NCBI RefSeq assembly: GCF_022867885.1
Contig: NZ_JALIFP010000015.1
Coordinates: 26,948-90,947, forward strand
Reading direction: 5' to 3'
Length of the DNA: 64,000 bases
Origin: Lederbergia sp. NSJ-179
Lineage (GTDB): Bacteria > Bacillota > Bacilli > Bacillales > Bacillaceae_C
Shown: in pieces, positions 1 to 7,906 of the stretch
How positions within the stretch are numbered: the first letter of the stretch is position 1
How the letters are laid out: each line of letters starts with the position of its first letter
The notes under the pieces: model-generated
Told to the model about the DNA's origin: nothing
The model's database searches: none
The model's input: the letters and a program-made list of their open reading frames with translations, nothing else
Position numbers and translations under genes: made by a program

Positions 1-264
1 TTTTGAATGGAGTGCTTGCAGTTCTTCAAACACATTTTCTTGTTTTTCCATTATACTTTTTGCAAAATTCACAACAAGCTCTCCAGAGGGTGTTAATACC
101 AAGCCTTTTTGGGTACGGATAAATAATTGGACCCCCCAATATTTTTCAATATTTTGCAGTCGCTGTGAGAGTGCCGGCTGTGAGACAAATAACCGCTCCG
201 CTGCCTTACGCATATTTGCTTCCTCTGCAAGCACCACTAATAACTGATAGTCAGATAGAGACAT
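1..264 (-). CDS. ccpC: LysR-type regulator CcpC, N-terminal part
   Basis: This is the first 88 codons of a LysR-family regulator running off the left edge. The N-terminal winged helix-turn-helix (residues about 1-60, containing NMRKAAERLFVSQPALSQR) is nearly the same as that of B. subtilis CcpC, which represses citB and citZ and responds to citrate. The neighbouring ykuL gene is also next to ccpC in B. subtilis, which supports the name. The start is the ATG at 262-264, on the complementary strand. The effector-binding domain lies outside the window, so ligand specificity cannot be judged here. Confidence 0.85.
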   Translation of the reverse strand, partial: MSLSDYQLLVVLAEEANMRKAAERLFVSQPALSQRLQNIEKYWGVQLFIRTQKGLVLTPSGELVVNFAKSIMEKQENVFEELQALHSK

Positions 265-371
265 AGGTAACCAGCTCCTTTACATGTGGCAGCCAATTTT
301 TGTTTGAATACAGTTTTGACTTCTCCTATGGACATATTATGACATATAGTGAAATTTCCAATAGCGCGTTA

Positions 372-400
372 AAAAATATCAGCTCCCGAAATGGGAGCTA
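372..400 (-). terminator. Terminator after ykuL
   Basis: AGCTCCC and GGGAGCT arms (381-387 and 393-399) form a 7-bp stem. On the minus strand it is followed by GATATTTTTT, so it ends transcription of the CBS-domain gene just upstream. Confidence 0.75.
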
Positions 401-404
401 ATAT

Positions 405-851
405 TTAGACATGATGGAACTTGCCAATTTGTTTCTTTAATTCCTTTAAGAGTACCCTCCTTGTGAATATCCCTTCAAAATACCCGTCATGGTCCTCAAC
501 ACATAAAAAAGGATAATCAATCAATAAATCAAGGGCCTTTTCAAACTCGTCATCTACTTGTATTTTGGGAATTTGAACTTGCATGACATCTTCCACTTTT
601 TTATCGCTCAATTTCTCAAACTCAATTCGTTCTAATCCAAGAATCGATTCTGTAATAAGTGGGGAGCTAATTAAGCCGTGTAACTTAAAACGTGCATCTA
701 ATACCGGAATAGCAGAATAGCCGCTTTTTGTTAGGACAAGCAAAGCATGTTCCAAATTATTTCCAATTTGGACATGGGCAACTTTTTCAGATGGGATTAT
801 ATAATCACTGATATGCGGGTTCATGTTTTGATGACTTTGTAAGGAAATCAT
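405..851 (-). CDS. ykuL: CBS-domain protein YkuL (CbpB/DarB-like)
   Basis: The 148-residue protein is made of two CBS domains (about residues 10-65 and 85-140) and nothing else. This is the layout of YkuL (also called CbpB or DarB), a cytosolic c-di-AMP-binding protein that in B. subtilis binds Rel and pyruvate carboxylase when c-di-AMP is low. The name rests on length, domain layout and synteny with ccpC and ykuJ. The c-di-AMP role is family knowledge and cannot be read from these residues. It has its own terminator downstream. Confidence 0.8.
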   Translation of the reverse strand: MISLQSHQNMNPHISDYIIPSEKVAHVQIGNNLEHALLVLTKSGYSAIPVLDARFKLHGLISSPLITESILGLERIEFEKLSDKKVEDVMQVQIPKIQVDDEFEKALDLLIDYPFLCVEDHDGYFEGIFTRRVLLKELKKQIGKFHHV

Positions 852-958
852 TTCAGTCCCTCATCTCTTTATAATCTTTACTCATTCTTATTTTAACATA
901 AACCACGTGAGAAAACGCTTTTATTACCACAATTTTATTATACCGTTGAACACTTGTT

Positions 959-1213
959 TTAAGAACGCTCTTTTTCCTCCTGAATCATATCAAAGATCTC
1001 AATAGCAGCCATATCAATATCATCGAATTGATATTTCTGTTTATCATGATCCTGACTATACTCCTCCACCTCATATGTATGGGAAGCCGGAAAATATCTC
1101 ACTTGACAAAGAACTTTCTGATTTACTTCAAATAATCTTTGAGGATTCTCCTCCTGATCTCCTATATTTTGCATCGTTTGAAGCCTTTGAATAATGCTGA
1201 TTAGTTGTGACAT
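959..1213 (-). CDS. ykuJ: YkuJ family protein (DUF1797)
   Basis: This acidic cytosolic protein of 84 residues matches the YkuJ/DUF1797 family, whose function is unknown. AAAGGAG sits 7 bases before the ATG at 1213. An in-frame TTG six bases further upstream is too close to that site, so the ATG is preferred. The gene lies in the same order as in B. subtilis, between ykyB (divergent) and ykuL. No catalytic motif is visible. Confidence 0.75.
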   Translation of the reverse strand: MSQLISIIQRLQTMQNIGDQEENPQRLFEVNQKVLCQVRYFPASHTYEVEEYSQDHDKQKYQFDDIDMAAIEIFDMIQEEKERS

Positions 1214-1397
1214 TGTCAAACTCCTTTCTTAAAAGACAATGTCATTATAAAAGACTTGGGAACTGTCTTGACCAAAAGAGGAGGAGAAACTTCGTTTATT
1301 TAAGGATTTGCAAAGGTTTCATACCTTCCTTACCTTCCTTTCTGGGACGATCAGTGATATAATAAAAAGTAAATAAAATTGGAAAGGTGTACTTTAT

Positions 1398-1850
1398 ATG
1401 GATGATCAAACCAGTAAAGCATTGGAACTGTCTGTAACAAATCTTTCACAGGCCATTTTTACGGTTAACCGCCACGCCAAAACGGCAATAAATCCTAAAT
1501 ATTTATACATCTTGAAAAAGAACGCTCTGACCAAAATGATCCAGGAGCGAAAAGCCACAAAAATTGGTCTCCACTTTTCGAGAAATCCCAAGTTTAGCCA
1601 GCAGCAATCAGATGTCTTGGTTCAGTGCGGAGATTATTTGTTCCACATACCACCTACTAAAGAAGATTTTGAAGAGCTACCCCATCTTGGGCATCTTAAT
1701 CAGCATTCCCGCAACCCTAAAACCCGCATGTCCCTTAATACAGCAAAGCGACTTCTTCAAAAATACACTGGCATCAAAGAGAACAATGATCCAAGACCAA
1801 TGAATACACAAAAACCTGTATTCAAGAAACTTGGGGATAGCTTTTTCTAA
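1398..1850 (+). CDS. ykyB: YkyB family protein
   Basis: The 150-residue protein matches YkyB along its whole length, including the central GLHFSRNPKFSQQQSDVLV segment and the C-terminal KPVFKKLG. The family is confined to Bacillaceae and has no assigned function. It is soluble with no signal peptide. A well-placed GGAAAGGTG precedes the ATG. In B. subtilis ykyB lies directly beside cheV, and the same arrangement is seen here with the convergent CheV-like gene. Confidence 0.85.
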   Translation: MDDQTSKALELSVTNLSQAIFTVNRHAKTAINPKYLYILKKNALTKMIQERKATKIGLHFSRNPKFSQQQSDVLVQCGDYLFHIPPTKEDFEELPHLGHLNQHSRNPKTRMSLNTAKRLLQKYTGIKENNDPRPMNTQKPVFKKLGDSFF

Positions 1851-1891
1851 GCTGTTTACCTCTTTGAATCCTATGTTTTATATTTCCAATT

Positions 1892-1926
1892 AAAAACGGA
1901 TAACCACTAACATGGTATCCGTTTTT
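1892..1926. terminator. Bidirectional terminator between ykyB and cheV-like gene
   Basis: AAAAACGGAT and ATCCGTTTTT form a long stem with A and T runs on both sides. It serves the two convergent genes. Confidence 0.8.
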
Positions 1927-1956
1927 CTGATTGTATTTGCCTACAAGCAAAATGAA

Positions 1957-2439
1957 CTATACAGGATGAATGCCCGCTTCTGGATTGATATCCAACATAA
2001 TTTTCTCAAAATCCAACATCAGGATCTTATGATTGTTTTCTTTAACGACGCCAATCACATTCGATAAATCCGATGGTGGTTTTTCCATTTTATCCCAAGA
2101 TATTCGTAAAATTCGCTCCACATTATGAACATGGAAAACAACCTGCTTATCATTAAATTCTGTTACGATAAACTTATCCTCTGAAAGATCACGATCTACT
2201 ACTCTATCCATCCCTATGGCATCTTCTAAACTGACTACTGGCAATACCTCTCCACGTAGTTGGATGATTCCTAATACATATGGATGTGAGTGCGGAAGAG
2301 AAGTTGTAGCGCTAGGAAGAATAATTTCTTTCACCTTTAACACATCGATGCCAAATAGATGGCCATTTATTTCGAATTGGATAATTTCTAATTCATTTGT
2401 GTCACATTCTAATACTATGTCTGGTTGATTCTGATCCAT
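1957..2439 (-). CDS. CheV-like chemotaxis coupling protein, CheW domain only
   Basis: The protein is one CheW domain of about 160 residues. The opening (TNELEIIQFEINGHLFGIDV) and the KFIVTEFNDKQVVFHV segment are CheV-like, and the position beside ykyB is that of cheV. B. subtilis CheV is about 300 residues with a C-terminal receiver domain. Here the reading frame stops after the CheW domain and is followed at once by the shared terminator, so the receiver is missing. The start is placed at the ATG at 2439, which has AAGGTAGG upstream. An upstream in-frame ATG at 2466 overlaps the preceding gene and lacks such a site. It would couple receptors to CheA but could not be tuned by phosphorylation. 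Confidence 0.75.
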   Translation of the reverse strand: MDQNQPDIVLECDTNELEIIQFEINGHLFGIDVLKVKEIILPSATTSLPHSHPYVLGIIQLRGEVLPVVSLEDAIGMDRVVDRDLSEDKFIVTEFNDKQVVFHVHNVERILRISWDKMEKPPSDLSNVIGVVKENNHKILMLDFEKIMLDINPEAGIHPV

Positions 2440-2446
2440 TGCTTTC

Positions 2447-3352
2447 CTACCTTTCATCGCTGCCAATATCTTGCATAGGTTGATCCCAATATTTGATTAG
2501 TGCTTGTGTACCACTATTTTCTTCCCCTCGCTCAGCGAGAATATCATATAATTTCTTAGCAAGTTCCAAACCGGGTAAAGAAAGATCCATTTTTTTTGCT
2601 TCGTCAAGAGCAATCCCCATGTCCTTAATAAAATGCTTAATAAAAAAACCTGGCGAATAATCCCCCTTAATCACCCTAGGAATTAAGTTTGACATGGACC
2701 AACTGCCTGCCGCTCCACTACTAATTGATTTTAATACCGTTTCAGGATCTAGCCCTGCATGTTGGGCATAAATAAAGGCTTCTGTGACCCCCATCATATT
2801 TGATGCGATCGCAATTTGATTGCACATTTTCGTATGTTGTCCTGCTCCCGCCGCTCCTTGGAAAATAATATTCTCACCAAGTATGGAAAAAATAGGTTTG
2901 CAGTCTAGAAAAGTTTGTTGATCACCTCCGACCATGATCGATAACGTCCCTTTTTTAGCTCCAATATCTCCGCCTGATACAGGAGCATCTAATGCTCTTA
3001 TCCCTTTCTGCTTACCAGCTTCATAAATTTTCTTCGCTAAAGACGGGGTAGATGTAGTCATATCAATCACAATGGAACCTGTTTTTATCCCCGAAAAGAT
3101 TCCTTCTTTGCCGAAATATACTTCTTCCACATCTTGCGGATACCCAACCATTGTAATGATTATTTCGGTATTTATCGCCATTTCTTTAGGGGAGTCTTTC
3201 CATATCGCCCCATTAGCTATTAACTCTTCTGCTTTTTTTTTCGTTCTCGTAAACACTGAGACTGAATATCCATTGGCTAATAAATTCTTTGCCATACTTC
3301 TCCCCATGACACCTAACCCAATAAAACCAATTTCCGCTTTTTTATCACTCAT
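2447..3352 (-). CDS. ykwC: YkwC-type beta-hydroxyacid dehydrogenase
   Basis: This 301-residue NAD(P)-dependent dehydrogenase belongs to the 3-hydroxyisobutyrate / 6-phosphogluconate dehydrogenase superfamily. The Rossmann motif GFIGLGVMG is at residues 9-17. The substrate-binding DAPVSGGDIGAKKGTL block and the catalytic lysine motif GAGQHTKMCNQ follow. Family members oxidise small beta-hydroxyacids to semialdehydes. The substrate cannot be fixed from sequence. The gene directly follows an SDR gene (about 17 bases apart), suggesting one operon, and the ykwC name is supported by synteny with ptsHI and cheV. Confidence 0.8.
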   Translation of the reverse strand: MSDKKAEIGFIGLGVMGRSMAKNLLANGYSVSVFTRTKKKAEELIANGAIWKDSPKEMAINTEIIITMVGYPQDVEEVYFGKEGIFSGIKTGSIVIDMTTSTPSLAKKIYEAGKQKGIRALDAPVSGGDIGAKKGTLSIMVGGDQQTFLDCKPIFSILGENIIFQGAAGAGQHTKMCNQIAIASNMMGVTEAFIYAQHAGLDPETVLKSISSGAAGSWSMSNLIPRVIKGDYSPGFFIKHFIKDMGIALDEAKKMDLSLPGLELAKKLYDILAERGEENSGTQALIKYWDQPMQDIGSDER

Positions 3353-3369
3353 TGATCATTCCCCTCCTG

Positions 3370-4155
3370 CTAAACGGATCTTAATTTACCTCCATCAACA
3401 AAAAAGCTACTACCTGTCATATATGTATTCGCCTCTGACGCTAGAAAAACAACGACTTTAGCAAATTCTTCTGGTGTCCCTGATCTTCCCAATGGAATCC
3501 TTTCTTCTGCGCGTTTTTTGATTTCTTCCTTTGATATTTCTTTTTTATTCGCATTTATTTCATCGAGTTGTGAGATTCGATCTGTTAAAATTCGTCCAGG
3601 CGCAACCGTATTGACTAAAATATGAAATGGGGCTAATTCGTCCGCAAGTGTTTTCGCTAACCCCAAAATTCCCATTCTGAATGTATTGGATAAAATAAGC
3701 CCTGGTATTGGTTCTCGTATAGACGAAGAAGCGATATTAATAATTCGTCCACCATCTTCCTTAAGATACGGTAATGTCGCTCGTATGATACGTATATAGG
3801 AAAGTAAATTCAACTCAAATGCAGCTTGCCAAGCGTCATCATCTATTTCTTCAAATCCGCCAGCCGGTGGTCCACCAGCATTATTCACTAATATATCGAT
3901 TCCGCCGAATTCTTTTACGGTTTCATCCACCATATGTTGAATTTGGTCTGGTTGCGTAATATCACAAGTGACCATCCCAACCTTGCCTTGCCGAAATTCT
4001 TCAAGTTGTGATTGAACACTTTTCAAGCGATCTTGATTCCTACTCGCCAACATCACATTGGCGCCTTCTCTGACAAACAATTCCGCAATGGCTTTACCTA
4101 AACCCTGACTCGATGCGACGACCAATACTCGTTTCCCTTTTAATCCCATTTCCAC
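3370..4155 (-). CDS. Atypical SDR oxidoreductase lacking the YxxxK pair
   Basis: This is a short-chain dehydrogenase/reductase-fold protein of about 260 residues. The nucleotide loop is SSQGLGKA in place of the usual TGxxxGxG. The NNAG motif is present. The usual Tyr-x-x-x-Lys is absent: the aligned stretch reads LILSNTFRMG. This matches a known subgroup of FabG-like SDRs with an imperfect cofactor motif and no canonical tetrad. The start is taken as GTG at 4155, eight bases after GGGAG; ATG at 4161 is possible but crowded. It is likely co-transcribed with ykwC. Whether it reduces anything by the standard mechanism is doubtful. Confidence 0.75.
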   Translation of the reverse strand: MEMGLKGKRVLVVASSQGLGKAIAELFVREGANVMLASRNQDRLKSVQSQLEEFRQGKVGMVTCDITQPDQIQHMVDETVKEFGGIDILVNNAGGPPAGGFEEIDDDAWQAAFELNLLSYIRIIRATLPYLKEDGGRIINIASSSIREPIPGLILSNTFRMGILGLAKTLADELAPFHILVNTVAPGRILTDRISQLDEINANKKEISKEEIKKRAEERIPLGRSGTPEEFAKVVVFLASEANTYMTGSSFFVDGGKLRSV

Positions 4156-4251
4156 TGACATCACTCCCTTGTTAAAATCTTACCTTAATCATACAACTTT
4201 CGCTAAAAAAAGGCATACATTTCTAAAAAGAATGGGTGATTGTTCATTAAG

Positions 4252-4434
4252 AAAAGCGCAAGCGCCCGTTTAGCGACGTACAAACTTTTTAGGGGCCTGA
4301 CGAGATAAAGGAAACACGATGAACCCGAAGGGTGAATCGATGTTGACTTACGCAAGCAGGCACCGAAAGTTTGCTAGTCGCTGGGCGCTGGAGCTAGATC
4401 CAACATTAGCCAAAATTTCCTTTCCTATCCTGTA
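4252..4434. repeat. Dispersed hairpin repeat, copy 1
   Basis: The unit begins AAGAAAAGCGCAAGCGCC and ends with the block GGAGCTAGATCCAACATTAG plus TTTCCTTTCCTATCC. Its interior folds back on itself: AGCGCCC/GGGCGCT, AGCGAC/GTCGCT and CAAACTTT/AAAGTTTG pair in order. No open frame of interest is present. It resembles repeats scattered through Bacillaceae genomes and occupies space where the rest of ptsI would be expected. Confidence 0.7.
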
Positions 4435-4592
4435 AGAAAAGCGCAAGCGCCTTGTTCAGCCCCGACAAGCAAATGTTCTGAGACAAGAAAAGTCCGGTTT
4501 TGACTTTTATTGTCTCAGGTTATTTGACCTCGAGCCGATGGCGCCTGGAGCTAGATCCAACATTAGCCAAAATTTCCTTTCCTATCCCATTA
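4435..4592. repeat. Dispersed hairpin repeat, copy 2
   Basis: This is a second tandem copy with the same first 18 bases and the same last 40 or so as copy 1, but an unrelated interior. The interior again forms a hairpin, with CTGAGACAA pairing with TTGTCTCAG. Conserved ends with exchangeable, self-complementary middles suggest a family of structured mobile or transcribed elements. Confidence 0.7.
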
Positions 4593-4621
4593 AAAAAAAC
4601 GCTGGATTTTATTCCAGCGCA
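4593..4621 (-). terminator. Terminator after truncated ptsI
   Basis: CGCTGGA and TCCAGCG form a stem. On the minus strand it is followed by a run of eight T, about 95 bases after the ptsI fragment ends. Confidence 0.8.
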
Positions 4622-4714
4622 AAAAAGGGGGAAAAATGAGAATGAATGAATATTGTCATTCAATCATATTTTATTGTATACCACTAATTAACAATATATA
4701 CACATTCTTCCCGG

Positions 4715-5113
4715 TTACATTTTGATTACAGTTCGATTACTTCCTCGTTCGTTTTCCATCTGATCAAATATCTGAATAAAATGATCAGTTGTTTCTTTTA
4801 ACGCACTTTCAGCATTTATTTTTTCATTCCGAATCCTTTCTGTAATCGCTGTCAATAACTCAGGATCACGTAAAACAAGGAGATGTGCATCAAAAATAGC
4901 CGCCTCCTCTTCCCCCAAAATTTTTATGGTCTGTTGACGTATGAATTCTAGGTCTGATTTAGCGGCATTTAATGCTGAGTAAAGACGGTTTATTTCTTCC
5001 TCAGCATCCGAGATAGCAATTTTCTCAAAAGAAAGATCTGGCTGAATAAACAGATATGCTTTTCCGATGGCGATTCCATTAGAAGCTGCTATCCCTGTTA
5101 AAATGCTGGACAT
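4715..5113 (-). pseudogene. ptsI: ptsI (PTS enzyme I), truncated after ~121 residues
   Basis: The first 121 or so residues match the N-terminus of PTS enzyme I (GIAASNGIAIGKAYLF, then LGEEEAAIFDAHLLVLRDPE). The frame then runs into an unrelated tail, RGSNRTVIKM, and stops at 132 residues. Full enzyme I is about 570 residues, so the phosphohistidine domain and the PEP-binding barrel are both missing. The fragment cannot transfer phosphate. It overlaps the ptsH stop codon by one base (TAATG), the normal operon arrangement. No further ptsI sequence is seen before the repeats at 4252-4592. This looks like a deletion whose end was fused to foreign sequence. Confidence 0.9.
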
Positions 5114-5379
5114 TACTTGGCAAGTCCTTCTTTTTCAAGCAATTCTTCAATACCAGCCATTGCTTCTTCCTCATCACTACCGTCTGCACTAATTGTAATG
5201 ACAGTATCTTTTCCTATTCCAAGTGACATAACACCCATGATAGATTTAAGGTTTACCTTTTTATCCTTAAACCCTAATTGTATATCAGATGAATATCTAC
5301 TTGCTGTTTGAACAAGTACAGTTGCTGGTCTCGCATGAATTCCAGTATCTGCTGTAACAGTAAATTGTTTTTCGATCAT
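5113..5379 (-). CDS. ptsH: HPr, phosphocarrier protein of the PTS
   Basis: HPr is an 88-residue cytosolic protein that passes phosphate from enzyme I to sugar permeases. When phosphorylated on Ser46 it is co-repressor for CcpA. Both functional sites are intact: the active histidine in TGIHARPAT (His15) and the regulatory serine in LKSIMGVMS (Ser46). A good AAAGGAG site precedes the ATG. Its partner ptsI immediately downstream is truncated, so unless another enzyme I exists in the genome the surviving role may be the regulatory one through HPr kinase. Confidence 0.95.
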   Translation of the reverse strand: MIEKQFTVTADTGIHARPATVLVQTASRYSSDIQLGFKDKKVNLKSIMGVMSLGIGKDTVITISADGSDEEEAMAGIEELLEKEGLAK

Positions 5380-5671
5380 TTATATCGTCTCCTTTTTCTA
5401 AGTTAAAAGTACCCTCTATACAAAATTAGCTAATTTTGCCTGTTTCGTCAATCATTGAGTAACGAAAATCGAATAAATTTTATCTTTTTTTATCTTTTCC
5501 CCTTTTTCCCTAAATTTATTGAAACATATCGGCGGTTTTTCTTCTTGCGCTTTTCTAAAAAATAGTGCAAAATATGGAGAATCCATAATCATTGAATCAT
5601 GATCTTAGAAACAACACGATTGCACCTTGGAAATTTATGAAACCAGATGAATGAGCGAGGGAGAGATTGAA

Positions 5672-5863
5672 TTGAAAATTGCTGAAATCGGTAACATCAT
5701 TGAATTCAAAAATGGTCTTCAAGGGGTAGTTGAAAAGGTGAATGAAAATTCCGTTATTGTAGATTTAACGTATATGGAAAATTACCGTGATTTTGAGCTA
5801 GAGGAGAAAACAGTTATCAATCATAAAAACTATAAAATCATTAAGGAATCTATCCATGTATAA
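5672..5863 (+). CDS. ykvS: YkvS family protein (DUF2187)
   Basis: This is a small protein of 63 residues with a KOW/SH3-like pattern (GNIIEFKNGLQGVVEKV followed by NSVIVDLT) typical of YkvS/DUF2187. Its function is unknown. The TTG at 5672 is chosen because GAGGGAGAG lies just upstream. A farther ATG at 5651 would place that site inside the gene. It is divergent from ptsH, as expected from the B. subtilis map. Confidence 0.8.
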   Translation: MKIAEIGNIIEFKNGLQGVVEKVNENSVIVDLTYMENYRDFELEEKTVINHKNYKIIKESIHV

Positions 5864-5888
5864 ATGCAAGCGACATCGCTTGCATTTA
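5862..5888 (+). terminator. Terminator after ykvS
   Basis: AAATGCAAGCG and CGCTTGCATTT form a near-perfect stem with a three-base loop, followed by ATT. It overlaps the ykvS stop codon. Confidence 0.7.
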
Positions 5889-5937
5889 TTCTGATGATTT
5901 TAATTATATTGGTGAAACTTTAAGAAAGGATTTTATT

Positions 5938-6552
5938 ATGGTTAGGTGTTTGAAAGATTGGAAACTTATTGGAAGTCTTATTTTAGCCTGTTGCCTCATT
6001 TCCATTACTTTTGATTACAAGCATCAAGTTTTCTGGTATTTATATACAGCAACGATGTTATTTCTCATTAGTATCACGATCATTGCCGAAAAAACGGAGG
6101 ATAAGATTTCTATTAAACAAGCGATTTTTTGGGGAATCCCCTCTGGGATTCTATTATATGTCTTATTTTCATTCGGAAAGTGGTTATTATCTTTTATTCC
6201 CGTGAATGCCTTGAATCAAATTACAAAGTTGTATGAGTATTTTTCTTTAGAATGGTTGTGGCAATATCTTCTACTTATTTTCGTCATTATTCCGGGTGAA
6301 GAGTTTTTTTGGAGAGGATTTGTACTAAAAAGAATACTAAGATATATACATCCTACAGCAGCCGTCATTATTGGAGCCTCATTGAATGCTCTAGCTTTTT
6401 GTCTAACTGGATATCTCCTTTTAATCTTAGCTGCTTTTTTTAGCGGTTTAGTATGGGGTATTCTGTATGTTTGGAAGCGAAGCTTACCACTCTTAATCAT
6501 TTCTCATCTTATTTTTGATTTGCTTTTATTTGTATTATTCCCGCTTGCCTAA
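5938..6552 (+). CDS. CPBP-family intramembrane metalloprotease-like protein
   Basis: This is a 204-residue membrane protein with about six hydrophobic segments. It carries the CPBP/Abi signature: GEEFFWRGFVLKR (the EExxxR motif), then SLNALAF, then SHLIFD (HxxxD) near the C-terminus. These residues form the glutamyl/histidine metal site of the family, which includes CAAX-processing-like proteases and bacteriocin self-immunity proteins. Substrate is unknown. It stands alone between ykvS and the convergent ykvI, with a terminator on each side. Confidence 0.8.
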   Translation: MVRCLKDWKLIGSLILACCLISITFDYKHQVFWYLYTATMLFLISITIIAEKTEDKISIKQAIFWGIPSGILLYVLFSFGKWLLSFIPVNALNQITKLYEYFSLEWLWQYLLLIFVIIPGEEFFWRGFVLKRILRYIHPTAAVIIGASLNALAFCLTGYLLLILAAFFSGLVWGILYVWKRSLPLLIISHLIFDLLLFVLFPLA

Positions 6553-6560
6553 AGTGTCAA

Positions 6561-6610
6561 AGACACGGAAGTGTATCACAGGATAACAGATCTTCCGTGT
6601 CTATTTTTTT
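6561..6610. terminator. Bidirectional terminator, CPBP gene / ykvI
   Basis: AGACACGGAAG (6561-6571) and CTTCCGTGTCT (6592-6602) form an 11-bp stem followed by ATTTTTTTT on the plus strand. The arm overlaps the ykvI stop codon, so both convergent genes share it. Confidence 0.85.
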
Positions 6611-7641
6611 TCTATCAATGGCTTGATCCATAGTAATAGTAAAAAAATTAAACTAATATATCCAAACAAAGGGTACAGGAGACCGAGAAGCTGCCCATAT
6701 TCCATCCTACCTATCATATAAACGACGAAAATGACAACAATATGAATCCAAATTTGTTTGAAATGGACAAAATAACTTATTTGCCTCTCAATTCCATACA
6801 TATTCCCAATCAATGAAGTAAAAATCTCTCCATAAATAATGAATAGATAAATAAAATAAATACCACTAATGGAATTTTTTACTATCGTGGCCATCGGAAT
6901 ATCGTAGGCTAAGAGATTAGGAAGCGTAGATAGAATAATATGACTGGATATTAAAATAATCGTTAATAACAGACCTCCTATGAACCCACCAAGCTTGATC
7001 ATTGTTTTATCATTGATTTCCGTTGCAATTGGCACAAGGACAGCTTGGGCCAGTGTAAGATTAAAAGCCGCATATGAAAAAGCTGAACCAATCGATTTCC
7101 AGACATTACTAAAGTCTGGTACGTACAGCAAATTCACCCATAAGGATGGATCTGAAAGGGAATGAAACATCAGTAAGAAGTTAAACAGAATGAGGATGGG
7201 TACTACAAATGTGTTCACAGCAAATAGCCCTTTCACACCACCCCATAATACAGCGAGGCAAAGGATGATGGTCATAACAGAACCAAAGGCCCTATCCCAT
7301 CCTAATTGCTCTGAAAACAAGGCCTCTGCCCCTGAGAGCATGACCCCACATACTCCTACTAGCATCAGTGTCATAAATATATTCATGACTTTCCCCAAAT
7401 GTTGTCCAAATAAATCATTGTTTAGGTCCATAAACGAGGCCGCCTGAATATCAATGGATTTGATCATCACCTTCATCCCGAAAAAAATAAATAAATATCC
7501 CGCTATCAATATAGACACTAATCCGTATAAACCATATTGTGTAAAAAATTCTACAATTTCTTTACCTGTAGCAAATCCGGCGCCAATAACTGTACCAACA
7601 TATACCGCAGCTATCTGTAATGCCCCTGTCCATTTATTCAA
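6601..7641 (-). CDS. ykvI: YkvI-type membrane transporter
   Basis: This 346-residue protein has around ten transmembrane segments and opens with AAVYVGTVIGAGFATGKEI. That glycine-rich first helix is characteristic of YkvI and of the APC-superfamily permeases near it. The length equals B. subtilis YkvI, and the locus is syntenic. The transported solute is unknown; amino acids are a fair guess from the superfamily. It is divergent from clpE with about 265 bases between starts. Confidence 0.8.
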   Translation of the reverse strand: MNKWTGALQIAAVYVGTVIGAGFATGKEIVEFFTQYGLYGLVSILIAGYLFIFFGMKVMIKSIDIQAASFMDLNNDLFGQHLGKVMNIFMTLMLVGVCGVMLSGAEALFSEQLGWDRAFGSVMTIILCLAVLWGGVKGLFAVNTFVVPILILFNFLLMFHSLSDPSLWVNLLYVPDFSNVWKSIGSAFSYAAFNLTLAQAVLVPIATEINDKTMIKLGGFIGGLLLTIILISSHIILSTLPNLLAYDIPMATIVKNSISGIYFIYLFIIYGEIFTSLIGNMYGIERQISYFVHFKQIWIHIVVIFVVYMIGRMEYGQLLGLLYPLFGYISLIFLLLLWIKPLIEKK

Positions 7642-7756
7642 TTCACTGCCCCACTTCGCTTAATAATCTTTGTGATATAACCCTTTATTGAAAAAACTTG
7701 TTTTTATATCTATATGGGATTATTTAAAAAAAATCATAAAAATAGCGATTTTATGC

Positions 7757-7785
7757 TTGAAAGTCAAAAAAGGTCAGTGTATAAT
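7757..7785 (+). promoter_or_regulatory. SigA promoter of clpE
   Basis: TTGAAA (7757-7762) and TATAAT (7780-7785) are separated by 17 bases. A CtsR box lies exactly between them, so bound CtsR would block RNA polymerase. Confidence 0.85.
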
Positions 7786-7868
7786 GAACCCATAAGGTCG
7801 AATAAGGTCAAGCTCTCCTCTTCCTATTCGCCTTTTCTTTCATCAACTTTTGGTCAAAGTTAGTCAAA
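7762..7868 (+). promoter_or_regulatory. Three CtsR operator boxes upstream of clpE
   Basis: Three matches to the CtsR heptad direct repeat (RGTCAAA-N3-RGTCAAA) are present. They are at 7762-7777 (AGTCAAAAAAGGTCAG, inside the promoter), 7796-7811 (GGTCGAATAAGGTCAA) and 7852-7868 (GGTCAAAGTTAGTCAAA, exact). The last lies in the untranslated leader. B. subtilis clpE is likewise under several CtsR sites, which gives tight repression at low temperature and induction on heat stress. Confidence 0.9.
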
Positions 7869-7906
7869 GTCAATTTTATAAAATATATATTGGAGGATTG
7901 ATATTT

